Positions 39,490 through 49,332 of a stretch of DNA of 64,000 nucleotides are shown piece after piece. Source of the DNA: an uncultured Kordiimonas sp. (GTDB lineage: Bacteria > Pseudomonadota > Alphaproteobacteria > Sphingomonadales > Kordiimonadaceae); NCBI GenBank assembly GCA_947503625.1, contig CANNEK010000001.1:124001-188000 (forward strand), written 5' to 3'. Made by a program: the position numbers and the translations under genes. Position 1 is the first letter of the stretch. The number at the start of each line of letters is the position of its first letter. Under the pieces are notes generated by a model. It was given only the letters and a program-made list of their open reading frames with translations, was not told the DNA's origin and searched no databases.

Positions 39490-39697
39490 GGCGAGGAAAA
39501 TGCTCATAAGCACAAAGAATTACAAGCGAATTCCGCACTGGCAAACCTGGGACTTTACCCAATACCGGGTCAGCTCCATAAATCCGGTGACATCCCCTTG
39601 GAACCTCTGACAAATTTCCGGTTTTGCTTGAGAATTACTGACAACGTCATTACTGTGCCGCCTCAGGGACATTCCGATTACCTGGAGGAGCTTTACT

Positions 39698-40270
39698 ATG
39701 GGTAAAATTCTAGAATCGCTAAACAATACGGTTATCGCGGGCTTTGTTATCATGCTCATTCTTGTAGCGCTGGTTATGCAGGCCACGGGATCATACAATA
39801 TCGACTTTCTTGTCAGGTACATCCATGTAATTTCGGGTGTGATGTGGATTGGCCTGTTATGGTATTTCAACTTTGTACAAATACCCACAATGCCTGAAAT
39901 TCCAGACGAACTGAAACCAGCTATTGGCAAGCATATCGCACCAAAGGCACTTTGGTGGTTCCGCTGGGGCGCAATGTTTACATTGCTCAGTGGCCTCGCT
40001 GTTGCTCACTTGAGCGGCTATCTTGTTGATGCCCTAACTGTTGCTGAAGGCACACGCCTGATCGGCATCGGTATGTGGATGGCTATCGTTATGTGGTTCA
40101 ACGTGTGGTTTGTAATCTGGCCAAATCAGAAAATTGCGCTTGGTATTGTTGAAGCAGATGCAGCCGCGAAGCCTGCAGCCGCTCGCAAGGCAATGCTGTT
40201 TAGTCGCACCAATACACTTCTTTCCATTCCAATGCTGTATTGCATGGTTGGCGCCGAAATGGGTATGTAG
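39698..40270 (+). CDS. Urate hydroxylase PuuD-like membrane protein
   Basis: FLVRYIHVISGVMWIGLLWYFNFVQIPTMP, PKALWWFRWGAMFTLLSGL, WMAIVMWFNVWFVIWPNQKIALG; no cytochrome c domain. Confidence 0.8.
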   Translation: MGKILESLNNTVIAGFVIMLILVALVMQATGSYNIDFLVRYIHVISGVMWIGLLWYFNFVQIPTMPEIPDELKPAIGKHIAPKALWWFRWGAMFTLLSGLAVAHLSGYLVDALTVAEGTRLIGIGMWMAIVMWFNVWFVIWPNQKIALGIVEADAAAKPAAARKAMLFSRTNTLLSIPMLYCMVGAEMGM

Positions 40271-40292
40271 AGACCCCTCTCTGCGAACAGTT

Positions 40293-40324
40293 AAAAGGGT
40301 CGGTTTTCCGGCCCTTTTTTATTT
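40293..40324. terminator. Terminator between convergent genes, probably bidirectional
   Basis: AAAAGGGTCGGTTTTCCGGCCCTTTTTTATTTTT. Confidence 0.85.
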
Positions 40325-40921
40325 TTCCTCCAAGGGAAAAGGATAAACGGTCTCCACTTTTTCGCCGCGGCTATCCCTGTCGTGCTGTACGGCCAGCAAT
40401 CTATAGTGCTCTGCCATGCTTCGATTTTTTTCCAGCTCACTATCCTTGACAAACCTGACGAATTTCGCAGGGCTTCCTGCCCAGAGTTCACCGCGCTTGA
40501 TGCGCTTGCCAGGTGTCAGCATACCACCAGCAGCCAGCATGCCGTCAGGTTCGATGACTGCGTTGTCCATTACAATTCCACACATACCGACAAAGCTGTT
40601 ATCTTCCAGCCGACAACCGTGCAGCATCGCCTTATGCGCTACCAGCACATCATTCCCGATTGTCGTTGGAAACGTGCGAGTACTTACATGAATCATCGTG
40701 CTATCCTGAATATTGCTGCGATCCCCAATCACGATATGGTTCACATCCCCGCGCAACACGCAATTGTGCCAGATGCTGACACCCTCACCAATAGAGACAG
40801 AGCCAACCAGTTGAGCGCCGTGAAAGACAAAGGCTGAATCAGGCACAGTTGGCCAAATTTGCTGGAAAGGGGTTAACGTACCACCATGTCTGGTCGTTTT
40901 AAGAAGTGGGAAATCCGTCAT
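40319..40921 (-). CDS. Gamma carbonic anhydrase family protein (left-handed beta-helix)
   Basis: GEGVSIWHNCVLRGDVNHIVIGDRSNIQDSTMIHVS, NDVLVAHKAMLHGCRLED. Confidence 0.92.
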   Translation of the reverse strand: MTDFPLLKTTRHGGTLTPFQQIWPTVPDSAFVFHGAQLVGSVSIGEGVSIWHNCVLRGDVNHIVIGDRSNIQDSTMIHVSTRTFPTTIGNDVLVAHKAMLHGCRLEDNSFVGMCGIVMDNAVIEPDGMLAAGGMLTPGKRIKRGELWAGSPAKFVRFVKDSELEKNRSMAEHYRLLAVQHDRDSRGEKVETVYPFPLEEK

Positions 40922-40935
40922 TTATCTACAGTCTT

Positions 40936-42084
40936 TTATGGGAAAAGCGGAGCCTGTGTCAGGCCAGTTGTTTCTTCAAGGCCCAACATTAAATTCATGT
41001 TCTGCACAGCCTGTCCGGATGAGCCTTTGACAAGGTTATCAATGGCTGTGACGACAATTGCCCGTCCTTCAAGGCGATCTTCAAAGACATTGAGAACACA
41101 CATATTGGACCCCCGTACCATGCGCGTTGCCGGTGGGGTTGCGCCAGGGAGAACTGTGACGAACGGCTCATCGTCATAGGCAGCGCAAAGGCGATCTTTC
41201 AGCGTAGAAGAAGTCTCGCCCTCAGCCAGTTTAACATATATGGTCTCCAACTCACCCCGGTTCATCGGGACCAGGTGCGGCGTAAAACTGATTGAAACAC
41301 CTGCCCCTTGCGCAGCCGATAGCTCCTGTTCAATCTCGGGCATGTGTCGATGGGCCCCCAGGCCATATGGGTGCATCGCTTCAGCGACTTCAACGAACAA
41401 ATTCTGTTCCTTGGCTGAACGGCCAGCACCCGAAACGCCTGATTTTGCGTCTATAATAATGTCGTCGGTCAGGATCACGCCGGCTTCTATTAGCGGGATC
41501 AGGGCAAGCAAAGCCGCGGTCGGGTAACATCCAGGGCACGCCACCAAATGCGCGTTCTTAATACTGTCTCTATACCATTCGGTGAGACCATAAACTGCCC
41601 TTTTCTGTACTTCCTTGGCGGCGTGTTCCCGTCCGTACCATTTTGCGTAGGTATCAACGTTCCGCAGTCGGAAGTCTGCCGACAAATCGATAACTTTTAT
41701 GTCACCGTCAACTTGCGATGCCAGGTCTGCTTTCGTTTCGATAATCAGTTCATCGAGCAAGCTGTGATTGGTTGCATGCATCAAACCCATAATAACCTGC
41801 TGGCTGGTTGCATGTGGAAGGGCACAAAATACTACGTCCAGTTCAACCGCAGGCCACTCGACGTCTTCAATACTTATGAGGTCTGGCAGGTTCAAACCAT
41901 GCAGATGCGGAAAAACTTCGCTGACAGGTCTTCCAGCTTTTCGTTCAGCCGTCATTAGTGCAATTTCAACATTTGGATGAGCAACCAACAAACGAATCAA
42001 ATCCGCGCCCGTGTAGCCGCTGGCCCCCAGAACGCCGACCCTGAATTTCCGATCTTTTTCCATATTCATTCCCAATCCTGCCAA
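40936..42084 (-). CDS. argC: N-acetyl-gamma-glutamyl-phosphate reductase
   Basis: RVGVLGASGYTGADLIRLLVAHPNVEI, LVACPGCYPTAALLALIPL, DAKSGVSGAGR; start may be internal Met (M6/M8). Confidence 0.96.
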   Translation of the reverse strand: MAGLGMNMEKDRKFRVGVLGASGYTGADLIRLLVAHPNVEIALMTAERKAGRPVSEVFPHLHGLNLPDLISIEDVEWPAVELDVVFCALPHATSQQVIMGLMHATNHSLLDELIIETKADLASQVDGDIKVIDLSADFRLRNVDTYAKWYGREHAAKEVQKRAVYGLTEWYRDSIKNAHLVACPGCYPTAALLALIPLIEAGVILTDDIIIDAKSGVSGAGRSAKEQNLFVEVAEAMHPYGLGAHRHMPEIEQELSAAQGAGVSISFTPHLVPMNRGELETIYVKLAEGETSSTLKDRLCAAYDDEPFVTVLPGATPPATRMVRGSNMCVLNVFEDRLEGRAIVVTAIDNLVKGSSGQAVQNMNLMLGLEETTGLTQAPLFP

Positions 42085-42089
42085 ACGTG

Positions 42090-42120
42090 AAAAACGCGAC
42101 TTATGATGCCATAAGTCGCG
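42090..42120 (-). terminator. Terminator downstream of motA
   Basis: Minus strand CGCGACTTATGGCATCATAAGTCGCGTTTTT. Confidence 0.85.
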
Positions 42121-42180
42121 TGCGTGTCATTGATTAATGTTAACCCCGACAGGGGGCCTCACGCTGTCACAGCGTCAGGT

Positions 42181-43050
42181 TTAAATGTCCGGCGGCAATT
42201 CCGCAATAGCTTCTTCAAGCTCCAGGAATGTTGGCATCAAATGACCCGGCACATTGCGGCGGCCAAGCTCAACCGAAATTTGCGGAGCATTGCCCTGTAG
42301 ATGTGAAACCAAAACCACTTTGATGATTTCGAAGAAACGACCTTCTTCTGTCATGATCTGGTCCAGCCGACCAGCAATTGGTGCTACCATAAGATACGAC
42401 AGGAAAATCCCCAGGAATGTGCCTACCAGTGCGCCACCAACCATACCGCCCAGGACCTCAACCGGTTCCGCGATTGCACCCATCGTTTTAACGATCCCCA
42501 ACACGGCAGCAACAATGCCCACAGCTGGCAGGCCATCTGCCATGGTTTGCAACGCATGCTGAGGTTCGTGTTCTTCTTTGTGATGCCGATCCAGATCCGC
42601 GTTCATCGCATCTTCCATCTGGTTTGGATCATCAAAGTTCATGGTCAGCATGCGAATGTAGTCGCAAATAAATTCAATCACATGGTGGTCTTCGACGATG
42701 CGCGGAAACTGTTGGAATATCTTGGATTCTTCAGGGTTTTCGACATGTGCCTCAATCGCAACTACGCCTTTGGTGCGAATGGTTTTTATCAGCAGGAACA
42801 TCAGACACAAAATATCGCGGTAGTCTTCCGCTTTCCATTTTGGCCCTTTCATCACCATGCCAAGGCCCTTGAGAGCACCTCCCATCACGCCCGTCGAGTT
42901 TGCGCTAACAAATGCGCCAAGCGACCCGCCAAAGATGATCATCAACTCGTAAGGCAGAGCATACAGGATGATGTCGAATTTGCCGCCCGCAAGCGCAAAT
43001 CCACCAAACACCATTACAAGAACGATTATCAATCCAATGATAAGAAACAT
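42181..43050 (-). CDS. motA: Flagellar motor stator protein MotA
   Basis: MFLIIGLIIVLVMVFGGFALAGGKFDIILYALPYELMIIFGGSLGAFV, ADGLPAVGIVAAVLGIVKTMGAI, GGALVGTFLGIFLSYLMVAPIA. Confidence 0.95.
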   Translation of the reverse strand: MFLIIGLIIVLVMVFGGFALAGGKFDIILYALPYELMIIFGGSLGAFVSANSTGVMGGALKGLGMVMKGPKWKAEDYRDILCLMFLLIKTIRTKGVVAIEAHVENPEESKIFQQFPRIVEDHHVIEFICDYIRMLTMNFDDPNQMEDAMNADLDRHHKEEHEPQHALQTMADGLPAVGIVAAVLGIVKTMGAIAEPVEVLGGMVGGALVGTFLGIFLSYLMVAPIAGRLDQIMTEEGRFFEIIKVVLVSHLQGNAPQISVELGRRNVPGHLMPTFLELEEAIAELPPDI

Positions 43051-43179
43051 TGTTTTCGCTTATCCGCTGATAGTTCGAGACAAAATCATCTAAATTCGAA
43101 CAGAGTGTCGGCGATTAGGCTTAACAAGCTCTTAATGATAACTTGATTTTTCATATGTGAACTATATTGGCGTTAGAAT

Positions 43180-43827
43180 TCAGTCGGATATCTCGGAAAC
43201 ACCGTATTTAACCGTGCAGCCGTATGCTTTGGTATGGGCTTCGCTTACCGGCTGCCCCGTCTTCAACTCACTCCAGGCTTGCAGCACGTAGTTCTTGGCA
43301 TTTTCCAGGCTACGTCGGTTTGCGGACGGTTTGTCATCAATTGCGCCCTGATATCTCAAAACACCGGCAGCATCGACCACAAACATATGAGGTGTTGTCT
43401 TGGCGTCATACAAACGGCCAATCTTCCCTTGTGGGTCTAGCACGACATGGCTCGCATAACCGCCTCGTGATGCCGTCAGCCGGTTTGCCTCCTCCGCAGA
43501 CACATGCCCCTGCTCACCAGGCGCGGAAGAAACAATAGATATCCAAACGACACCTTCCTCTGTAAGCGTGCGCTGCGTTCTCTGCATGTTGCCGCTGCTG
43601 TAATGCTTGCGCACAAAGGGGCACTGGTGATTGGTCCATTCAAGAACAACAGTTTTACCGCGAAATCCGGAAAGCCGTATTTCTTCATCGTCTGCAGTAA
43701 TACCGACAAAATCTGGCGCTTTTTTTTCGTTTATCGGTACGGCAAGCGCTGTGATAGAGAAAAAAATCGCGATGATTAATGACATTAGCGCGGAATGAAC
43801 TCGTACTCTGGGCATCAGCTGTTTCAT
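43180..43827 (-). CDS. Redoxin/thioredoxin-fold exported protein
   Basis: Signal peptide; LSGFRGKTVVLEWTNHQCPFVRKHYSSGNMQ, YDAKTTPHMFVVDAAGVLRYQGAIDD. Confidence 0.88.
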   Translation of the reverse strand: MKQLMPRVRVHSALMSLIIAIFFSITALAVPINEKKAPDFVGITADDEEIRLSGFRGKTVVLEWTNHQCPFVRKHYSSGNMQRTQRTLTEEGVVWISIVSSAPGEQGHVSAEEANRLTASRGGYASHVVLDPQGKIGRLYDAKTTPHMFVVDAAGVLRYQGAIDDKPSANRRSLENAKNYVLQAWSELKTGQPVSEAHTKAYGCTVKYGVSEISD

Positions 43828-43828
43828 T

Positions 43829-45949
43829 TCAGGTTACCGAGTTCACAGCGTCCGCAATAATTCCAGGCGTCAGTACTTCTGGCAATACAATTGCTTCTGA
43901 TTGCCCTTTTGGAAACAATAGATACAGAGGAACGCCTACCCGTCCGTAGTCTGCCAGCAAGTTTGCAATTTCACTGTTGCGGTTGGTCCAGTCGCCCTTA
44001 AGCAGCTTGATACCCCTGGCCTTGAACAAAGCCTGGGTATCATCTGTGAAGAGAGCGACCTGCTCGTTAACTTTACAGGTGATACACCACTCTGCAGTGA
44101 AATAGGCAAACACCGTTTCTTCATCATTTAACAATGCGGACAGGTTTTCCTCGCTATAGGCCTGAATTGTCGCGTCACCACCCTGCGGCGCTACACCCGG
44201 TGCTGGAAGTGGTTGGTAGACGATGGCAGAGATAGCCCCAGCCATCAGGACCACTGCAATGGCGCGGCCCACAGATCCCTTGAAGGTCTGCCACAACCAA
44301 ACTCCAAAAACAGCAACGATCATAGCCACCAATAGCGCGAGTGTTGCAGTAGCTCCCGCCTGCAGGTTGAACACGTACAGAAGCCAGGCAGCAGTGAGAT
44401 ACATTGGAAAAGCCAGAGCTTCCTTCAATTTCTCCATCCAGGGTCCAGGTCGGGGCATCATTCGAGCGAGCGTGGGGCTATAGGACAAAGCCAGAAACGG
44501 CAACGCCAGGCCGAAGGCCAGCAAACTGAATATCAGAAACACAATCGGAGCCGGTTGTGTCAGCGCGTATCCAATAGCGGGGGCCATTAGAGGAGCTGTA
44601 CACGGCGTTGCAACCAGCGCTGCCAATACACCCTGAAAAAAAGCGCCCTTGTTTCCATCCTTGGATGCAAGCCCCTGCCCGGCTCCCTCAATACCCACGG
44701 TGATATGGAACATCCCGGAAAGCGACAAAGCGACCAGAACCATCAGGAGTACGAGAGCGCCGACAAATGCGGGCTCTTGAAGCTGGAATCCCCAGCCAAT
44801 GGCAGCACCGCCCGATTTGATAGCCAGCAGCGCCGCAACAATGATCATAAAGCTAAGCCAGATACCAAGTGTGTAGGCCCAGCCTTCCTGTTTGCGGCCA
44901 GAGGCAGTTTTGGAGTTTGCCGCAATGAAAGAAAAAGCCTTGAGTGACAACACTGGGAACACACACGGCATAAGATTAAGGACCATGCCGCCCAAGAGGG
45001 CAAATAAAGCGGCCTGCCACAGCGGCAGGCTGGCCTGAACCAGAGGCTTGGATCCTGAGCTCTCGCCGGCTACCGTGGCTTTTTCAAGCACCAGTGCGGC
45101 ATCGATTTCAACTGCACGAACTGCGCCATCCGCAAGTTTCAACGCCAAAACACCACGGCCGCTTGTTGCTTCAAACCCGCCTTCCAGCCGCCGCATATCG
45201 ACAAACAGTCCTTCGTCGGTTTGTGCCCATTGCTGTTCGGCTGCATATTCCGTAATTCCTTCTCCCTCAGCGAAGAAATATGCTTCGGAAATGGTGCCTA
45301 ACTCTGCTTCAGAAACAAAAACTTTCAAGCGAGACTGCGCAGGATAGACATCGATAGTACTTGACCATATTGGAAGTTCCGGAAGCGCGATCCGGGCGGT
45401 TGAGAAAGTCTGACGAGCACTCTCGCTGAATTCGATATTACCAATGGAAATTGAGGCACTCCAGGAACCATCCTGCGGTACGCATTCGATTTCACAAACC
45501 AGCCATTCAACATTGACCGAAACAGGTATCGTGCGCCCCGAATAATCAGGAGCAACGGCAAGAGGCAACAACAGTGTAGATGGCTCTTCATACCCATAGT
45601 TCATCAGAGGTCCGATGGGCATACGATGCGGCGTTGGATAAAGTGGCTCTCCAGCCGTTACACCATCAGGTAAAGTCCAGTAAAACAAGGGAGCAGCGCC
45701 GCTGTCTCCGTAGTTTTTCCAATAAGAATGCCAGCCTTCGTTAGGGACAATCTCAAACGCGAGCCAAACGATTTCACCTGCGGCAATACTGGTGTATTCC
45801 GAATGGAGTGTTGCAACACTGTGGCTGCCTTCCACTCTCCCAAGTTCAAGCGAGCTAACACGCCCGAAAGACACAAACGCGAGCAATATGTATAATGCAA
45901 CAACAATACGTAGTGAGGTTCGTGTCTTTAAAGCGTATGAAATTGCCAC
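43829..45949 (-). CDS. DsbD-family thiol:disulfide interchange / protein-disulfide reductase
   Basis: LFALLGGMVLNLMPCVFPVLSLKAFSF, VATPCTAPLMAPAIGYAL, C-terminal thioredoxin YFTAEWCITCKVNEQ. Confidence 0.93.
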   Translation of the reverse strand: MAISYALKTRTSLRIVVALYILLAFVSFGRVSSLELGRVEGSHSVATLHSEYTSIAAGEIVWLAFEIVPNEGWHSYWKNYGDSGAAPLFYWTLPDGVTAGEPLYPTPHRMPIGPLMNYGYEEPSTLLLPLAVAPDYSGRTIPVSVNVEWLVCEIECVPQDGSWSASISIGNIEFSESARQTFSTARIALPELPIWSSTIDVYPAQSRLKVFVSEAELGTISEAYFFAEGEGITEYAAEQQWAQTDEGLFVDMRRLEGGFEATSGRGVLALKLADGAVRAVEIDAALVLEKATVAGESSGSKPLVQASLPLWQAALFALLGGMVLNLMPCVFPVLSLKAFSFIAANSKTASGRKQEGWAYTLGIWLSFMIIVAALLAIKSGGAAIGWGFQLQEPAFVGALVLLMVLVALSLSGMFHITVGIEGAGQGLASKDGNKGAFFQGVLAALVATPCTAPLMAPAIGYALTQPAPIVFLIFSLLAFGLALPFLALSYSPTLARMMPRPGPWMEKLKEALAFPMYLTAAWLLYVFNLQAGATATLALLVAMIVAVFGVWLWQTFKGSVGRAIAVVLMAGAISAIVYQPLPAPGVAPQGGDATIQAYSEENLSALLNDEETVFAYFTAEWCITCKVNEQVALFTDDTQALFKARGIKLLKGDWTNRNSEIANLLADYGRVGVPLYLLFPKGQSEAIVLPEVLTPGIIADAVNSVT

Positions 45950-46112
45950 TCTATGCCCCTACCCTTAAGACACAGACATTTACTGTGCCAGGCTACCTAA
46001 ACGAATTGCTGATGTGTTACCTTAAGTACGTGCACAATGCATATCACATGTATGTTAGCCCGCGCGGCGTTCACCGAAAGCGGACCAGCAATTCACATGC
46101 TGATGGCCAGAT

Positions 46113-47513
46113 TTACTCTTCCGGTAACGCAGCCTCGAATGCTCCCATCGGGCCAGGGAATACGACCGGGCTCTCAAGCCCGTCATTGGCAACAGACGCA
46201 ACACCAAAGAAATAGTTGTCTATAACGATGTTATCGAGCGTAAGTTCACGCACGTCTTTGCCAACAATACGGCTCCATTGCCACTGACTATCAGTGGTCA
46301 AACGCCAGTAGACTTTGAAAGCGCGCAGGTTTGCCGCCTCGCGCTCGTTACCGCGAACACTCCACTTTATCGTTGTTGAAGGTCGCACCGCCCCTTCAAG
46401 GGAAACATCTGCAGGAAATGGCGGAGCACCTGCCATGGATGCAAGTGTCACCACATTGAGTGCAGTCAGCTTCCGGGCATAATCGAAATCAACGCCCTCA
46501 ACCACGTCACCATATTCGATACCGTTTTCTACACGTATATCCTGATGTTGGCGGTAATAGTTTTCGTTGGTTTCCATGATGCGAACACCTGGCATTCCCG
46601 CTTCATTGAATGGCCGGTGATGTCCTCCACGACCAAAGCGATCAAGTCGATAGATCATCATCACATCCAGATTAGGGATGTATTCATCGGCAAGCCGGTC
46701 AACCAGTCTGGCAATGTTTCGACTTGGACTATCAACTTCGCCGCCCATAAAACGCCGCATTCGGGCTTCCTGGTCAGTTTCAGTAATACGGGTCCCTTCC
46801 GAGAAGACACGTGCTGTTGTATTGTTTATAACGCCATTAATTCCCTGGATGTTGCCAATCATATCATTGTTGAGAACGCCCATTACCCGCCAGCCCTGCT
46901 CGCTTGCATGCGCGGTTAGAACCTCACCACCGTATAGGCCTTGCTCTTCTCCGGACAACCCCGCATAGACGATTGTTCCCGGGAACTTGGTCTTACAAAG
47001 TACGCGAGCAGCTTCAATAGTCCCCGCCATACCCGATGCGTTATCGTTCGCGCCGGGAGAATCGTCGGTGAAGTTCAACGGATCTGATACACGACTGTCG
47101 ATATCGCCGGACATAACAACAACACGATCAGGGTCCAGAATCCCTCTCTGCACTGCAATTACGTTAACAACCTCGGTCGGTTCCGGAATACGCCGCCCGG
47201 TGAAAGTGTCAGATATGGTGTAAACGTCCAGTTGTGCTTCGCAAGTTTCAGCAATCCTATTGAACTCGGCCTCAATCCAGCGCCGCGCAGCACCAATTCC
47301 ACGCGTCTCTGATCTGGTATCTGACAACGTATGGCGCGTGCCAAAACCAGCAAGCTGGCGAATATCCGTTTCAATGCGGCTGGCTGATACTTCAGCCACA
47401 AAACCGTGCATCCGTTGCACTTCCGTCGGCGGATTTTCATGATCCGATGACGAAACAGACGTGGCAACGAAACCGGTTGCAGCTAGCTTAACCAGACTGG
47501 AAATAATTTTCAT
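46113..47513 (-). CDS. M28 family zinc metallopeptidase, exported
   Basis: VVMSGDIDSR, DDSPGANDNASGMAGTIEAARVL, GLSGEEQGLYGGE, HHRPFNEAGMPGVRIMETNENYYRQHQ; C-terminal FnIII-like domain. Confidence 0.88.
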   Translation of the reverse strand: MKIISSLVKLAATGFVATSVSSSDHENPPTEVQRMHGFVAEVSASRIETDIRQLAGFGTRHTLSDTRSETRGIGAARRWIEAEFNRIAETCEAQLDVYTISDTFTGRRIPEPTEVVNVIAVQRGILDPDRVVVMSGDIDSRVSDPLNFTDDSPGANDNASGMAGTIEAARVLCKTKFPGTIVYAGLSGEEQGLYGGEVLTAHASEQGWRVMGVLNNDMIGNIQGINGVINNTTARVFSEGTRITETDQEARMRRFMGGEVDSPSRNIARLVDRLADEYIPNLDVMMIYRLDRFGRGGHHRPFNEAGMPGVRIMETNENYYRQHQDIRVENGIEYGDVVEGVDFDYARKLTALNVVTLASMAGAPPFPADVSLEGAVRPSTTIKWSVRGNEREAANLRAFKVYWRLTTDSQWQWSRIVGKDVRELTLDNIVIDNYFFGVASVANDGLESPVVFPGPMGAFEAALPEE

Positions 47514-47886
47514 GTTTAGAGCCCTCCCCCAAATTATATTGGCCGCGACGTTGGATCTTTGTGTAAACAGCCTTATCCAGGTCGCGAACATCCACGCTGA
47601 TTGATGCATAGTCCGGGAAAAATTCCTCAAGAGACGACAACATCATTTGCGCAAGACGTTTTTTCGTCGGTTTGTCCCGACCGTCAATTAAATATATTGT
47701 GACATGCGCAAAACTGTCAGGCATGCCCCCTATCAGTACGTTGTCAAACTGTCTGGCTCTAACCTTGATTGCGTTCTCATCAAACAGATCTGTTGAAACA
47801 GCCGCGCGATGGGCCGATTTCATCAGATCAGTTTCATTCGGAGAGGATGATTTCGCTGCACAGTATTCAATAATGATATGCGGCAT
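47488..47886 (-). CDS. 5-carboxymethyl-2-hydroxymuconate isomerase-like (tautomerase superfamily)
   Basis: N-terminal MPHIIIEYCAA with Pro after Met, FAHVTIYLIDGRDKPTKKRLAQMMLSSL. Confidence 0.82.
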   Translation of the reverse strand: MPHIIIEYCAAKSSSPNETDLMKSAHRAAVSTDLFDENAIKVRARQFDNVLIGGMPDSFAHVTIYLIDGRDKPTKKRLAQMMLSSLEEFFPDYASISVDVRDLDKAVYTKIQRRGQYNLGEGSKHENYFQSG

Positions 47887-47898
47887 CTGACAATTCCG

Positions 47899-48345
47899 TT
47901 ATTCAACAACAGTGATGGTAATTTTTTCCGAAAACACCGGTGGTACATGAGGTAAATGGTTCTGGTCCCCCAGAAGCAATTGCAATGTGTGCATACCAGG
48001 CTCCAGTTCGACGACGGTCTCTGTTTGCCCGCCCCCGAAATGAATATGGTTTTCATCAGCTACAATGTTCTCATCAAACGGCGGCAACGGAACATTAATT
48101 AGCAGGTGGTGATGCCCCGTGCCTTCCTTTTCAGTTCCTGCTGGTGCAACGCCCATACCTTTCAGGCCAAATTGAACCCGGATCGGGCTTTTCACTACAG
48201 CGCCATCTGCTGGCGAAATGAAGTAAAGAACCGTTCCCGGGTTTGAAGGCGTTTCAAAGACCTGAGCCTGAACAAGGTGGTTCTTGAAACCGAATGCAAT
48301 AACGAGGAGACATAGAGAGAAGAGCTTAGAACGGGGAGATGCCAT
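47899..48345 (-). CDS. DUF4399-type exported protein
   Basis: Signal peptide; VYFISPADGAVVKSPIRVQFGLKGMGVAPAGTEKEGTGHHHLLINVPLP..LEPGMHTLQLLLGDQNHLPHVPPVFSEKITITV. Confidence 0.85.
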   Translation of the reverse strand: MASPRSKLFSLCLLVIAFGFKNHLVQAQVFETPSNPGTVLYFISPADGAVVKSPIRVQFGLKGMGVAPAGTEKEGTGHHHLLINVPLPPFDENIVADENHIHFGGGQTETVVELEPGMHTLQLLLGDQNHLPHVPPVFSEKITITVVE

Positions 48346-48382
48346 TTGAATACCTTCTAATCTTGTATGCGGATCAAATCTT

Positions 48383-49240
48383 CTAGATCCCGCTTTTTTC
48401 CAAATTTGCTTTTTCACGAAGCTGCTGAACGCAGCGACGGTAAACGTTCCGGGGCTTGAAGCGGATGAAGTGCGCAACCGATGTTGAGTGCTTAACCCAA
48501 CCTTTCGACAAAAACCTGCCTAACAACCAGTAACCTTTGCTCTTTTCCTGCTCACTGATGTTTGCAATAGGGTCATATTTTATCCGGCGGGACATATATG
48601 TTGTTACCATGACAGAACCTTCCTCTGCCGAGTATTGGGCAGGTTCAAGACCCAGCTTTCCCATTGCTGCCCCCCATATGGGTTCGTCAGCAATCTGAGC
48701 GTTCATGTCACGGTGCTGCACAAACAAGACATCCTGTGCACGCTCGCGCAGGTCAGCAACGGTTGCCAGAAAACTGTCCAGTTCCGGGCCTTTGCGGAAA
48801 TACATGACACCACTATTCATTTGCACCATGTACGGCAAATTCAAAACCTCGCATACTTTTCCGATATCGAAGGTATACCAGGGACCAGTTTTCAACATGC
48901 TACCAGCGACGTTAAAACACTGAACCGCAAGTTTTTTCCAATGGCGATCCATATCCTTTTTCACGATCAGGCAGTCGGAATCCAGAAAGACCGTTTCTTC
49001 GTATGGCAAGAAATCAGGAAGGTCCAGCTTGCCAGCACAGCCGACACCCAAAGTCCCGGGCAGAGCTACAATAACGCGGTCAAAGAGCTCTTTTTCTTCT
49101 GGCGCAAGCTTGGAAGCGTCGTCACACAATAAGCTTATGGGGCGCCCGGCATCGTTTTCATGAATGCTAAGTGCCACATTCGCCGCCGCATCGAAATACT
49201 GACGGTCTCCCGTTGCAAGTGTAAGATAACCTTGAGACAT
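48383..49240 (-). CDS. Glycosyltransferase-like protein (GT-A/GT8-like, DSD motif)
   Basis: MSQGYLTLATGDRQYFDAAANVALSIHEND, ETVFLDSDCLIVKKDMDRHW, MVQMNSGVMYFRKG. Confidence 0.7.
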   Translation of the reverse strand: MSQGYLTLATGDRQYFDAAANVALSIHENDAGRPISLLCDDASKLAPEEKELFDRVIVALPGTLGVGCAGKLDLPDFLPYEETVFLDSDCLIVKKDMDRHWKKLAVQCFNVAGSMLKTGPWYTFDIGKVCEVLNLPYMVQMNSGVMYFRKGPELDSFLATVADLRERAQDVLFVQHRDMNAQIADEPIWGAAMGKLGLEPAQYSAEEGSVMVTTYMSRRIKYDPIANISEQEKSKGYWLLGRFLSKGWVKHSTSVAHFIRFKPRNVYRRCVQQLREKANLEKSGI

Positions 49241-49332
49241 TTGGCTTGCGTATCCTCCGCTCGCCTACTAGTGAATACAGAATTAGGTCCTTAATACCTT
49301 TAAATCATGCATTTGCGAAACGGAAAGTAATA

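Noticed and set aside
42547-43146. 199-aa plus ORF opposite motA
   Set aside because: Antisense to motA; His/Asn/Phe-rich translation typical of a reverse frame.
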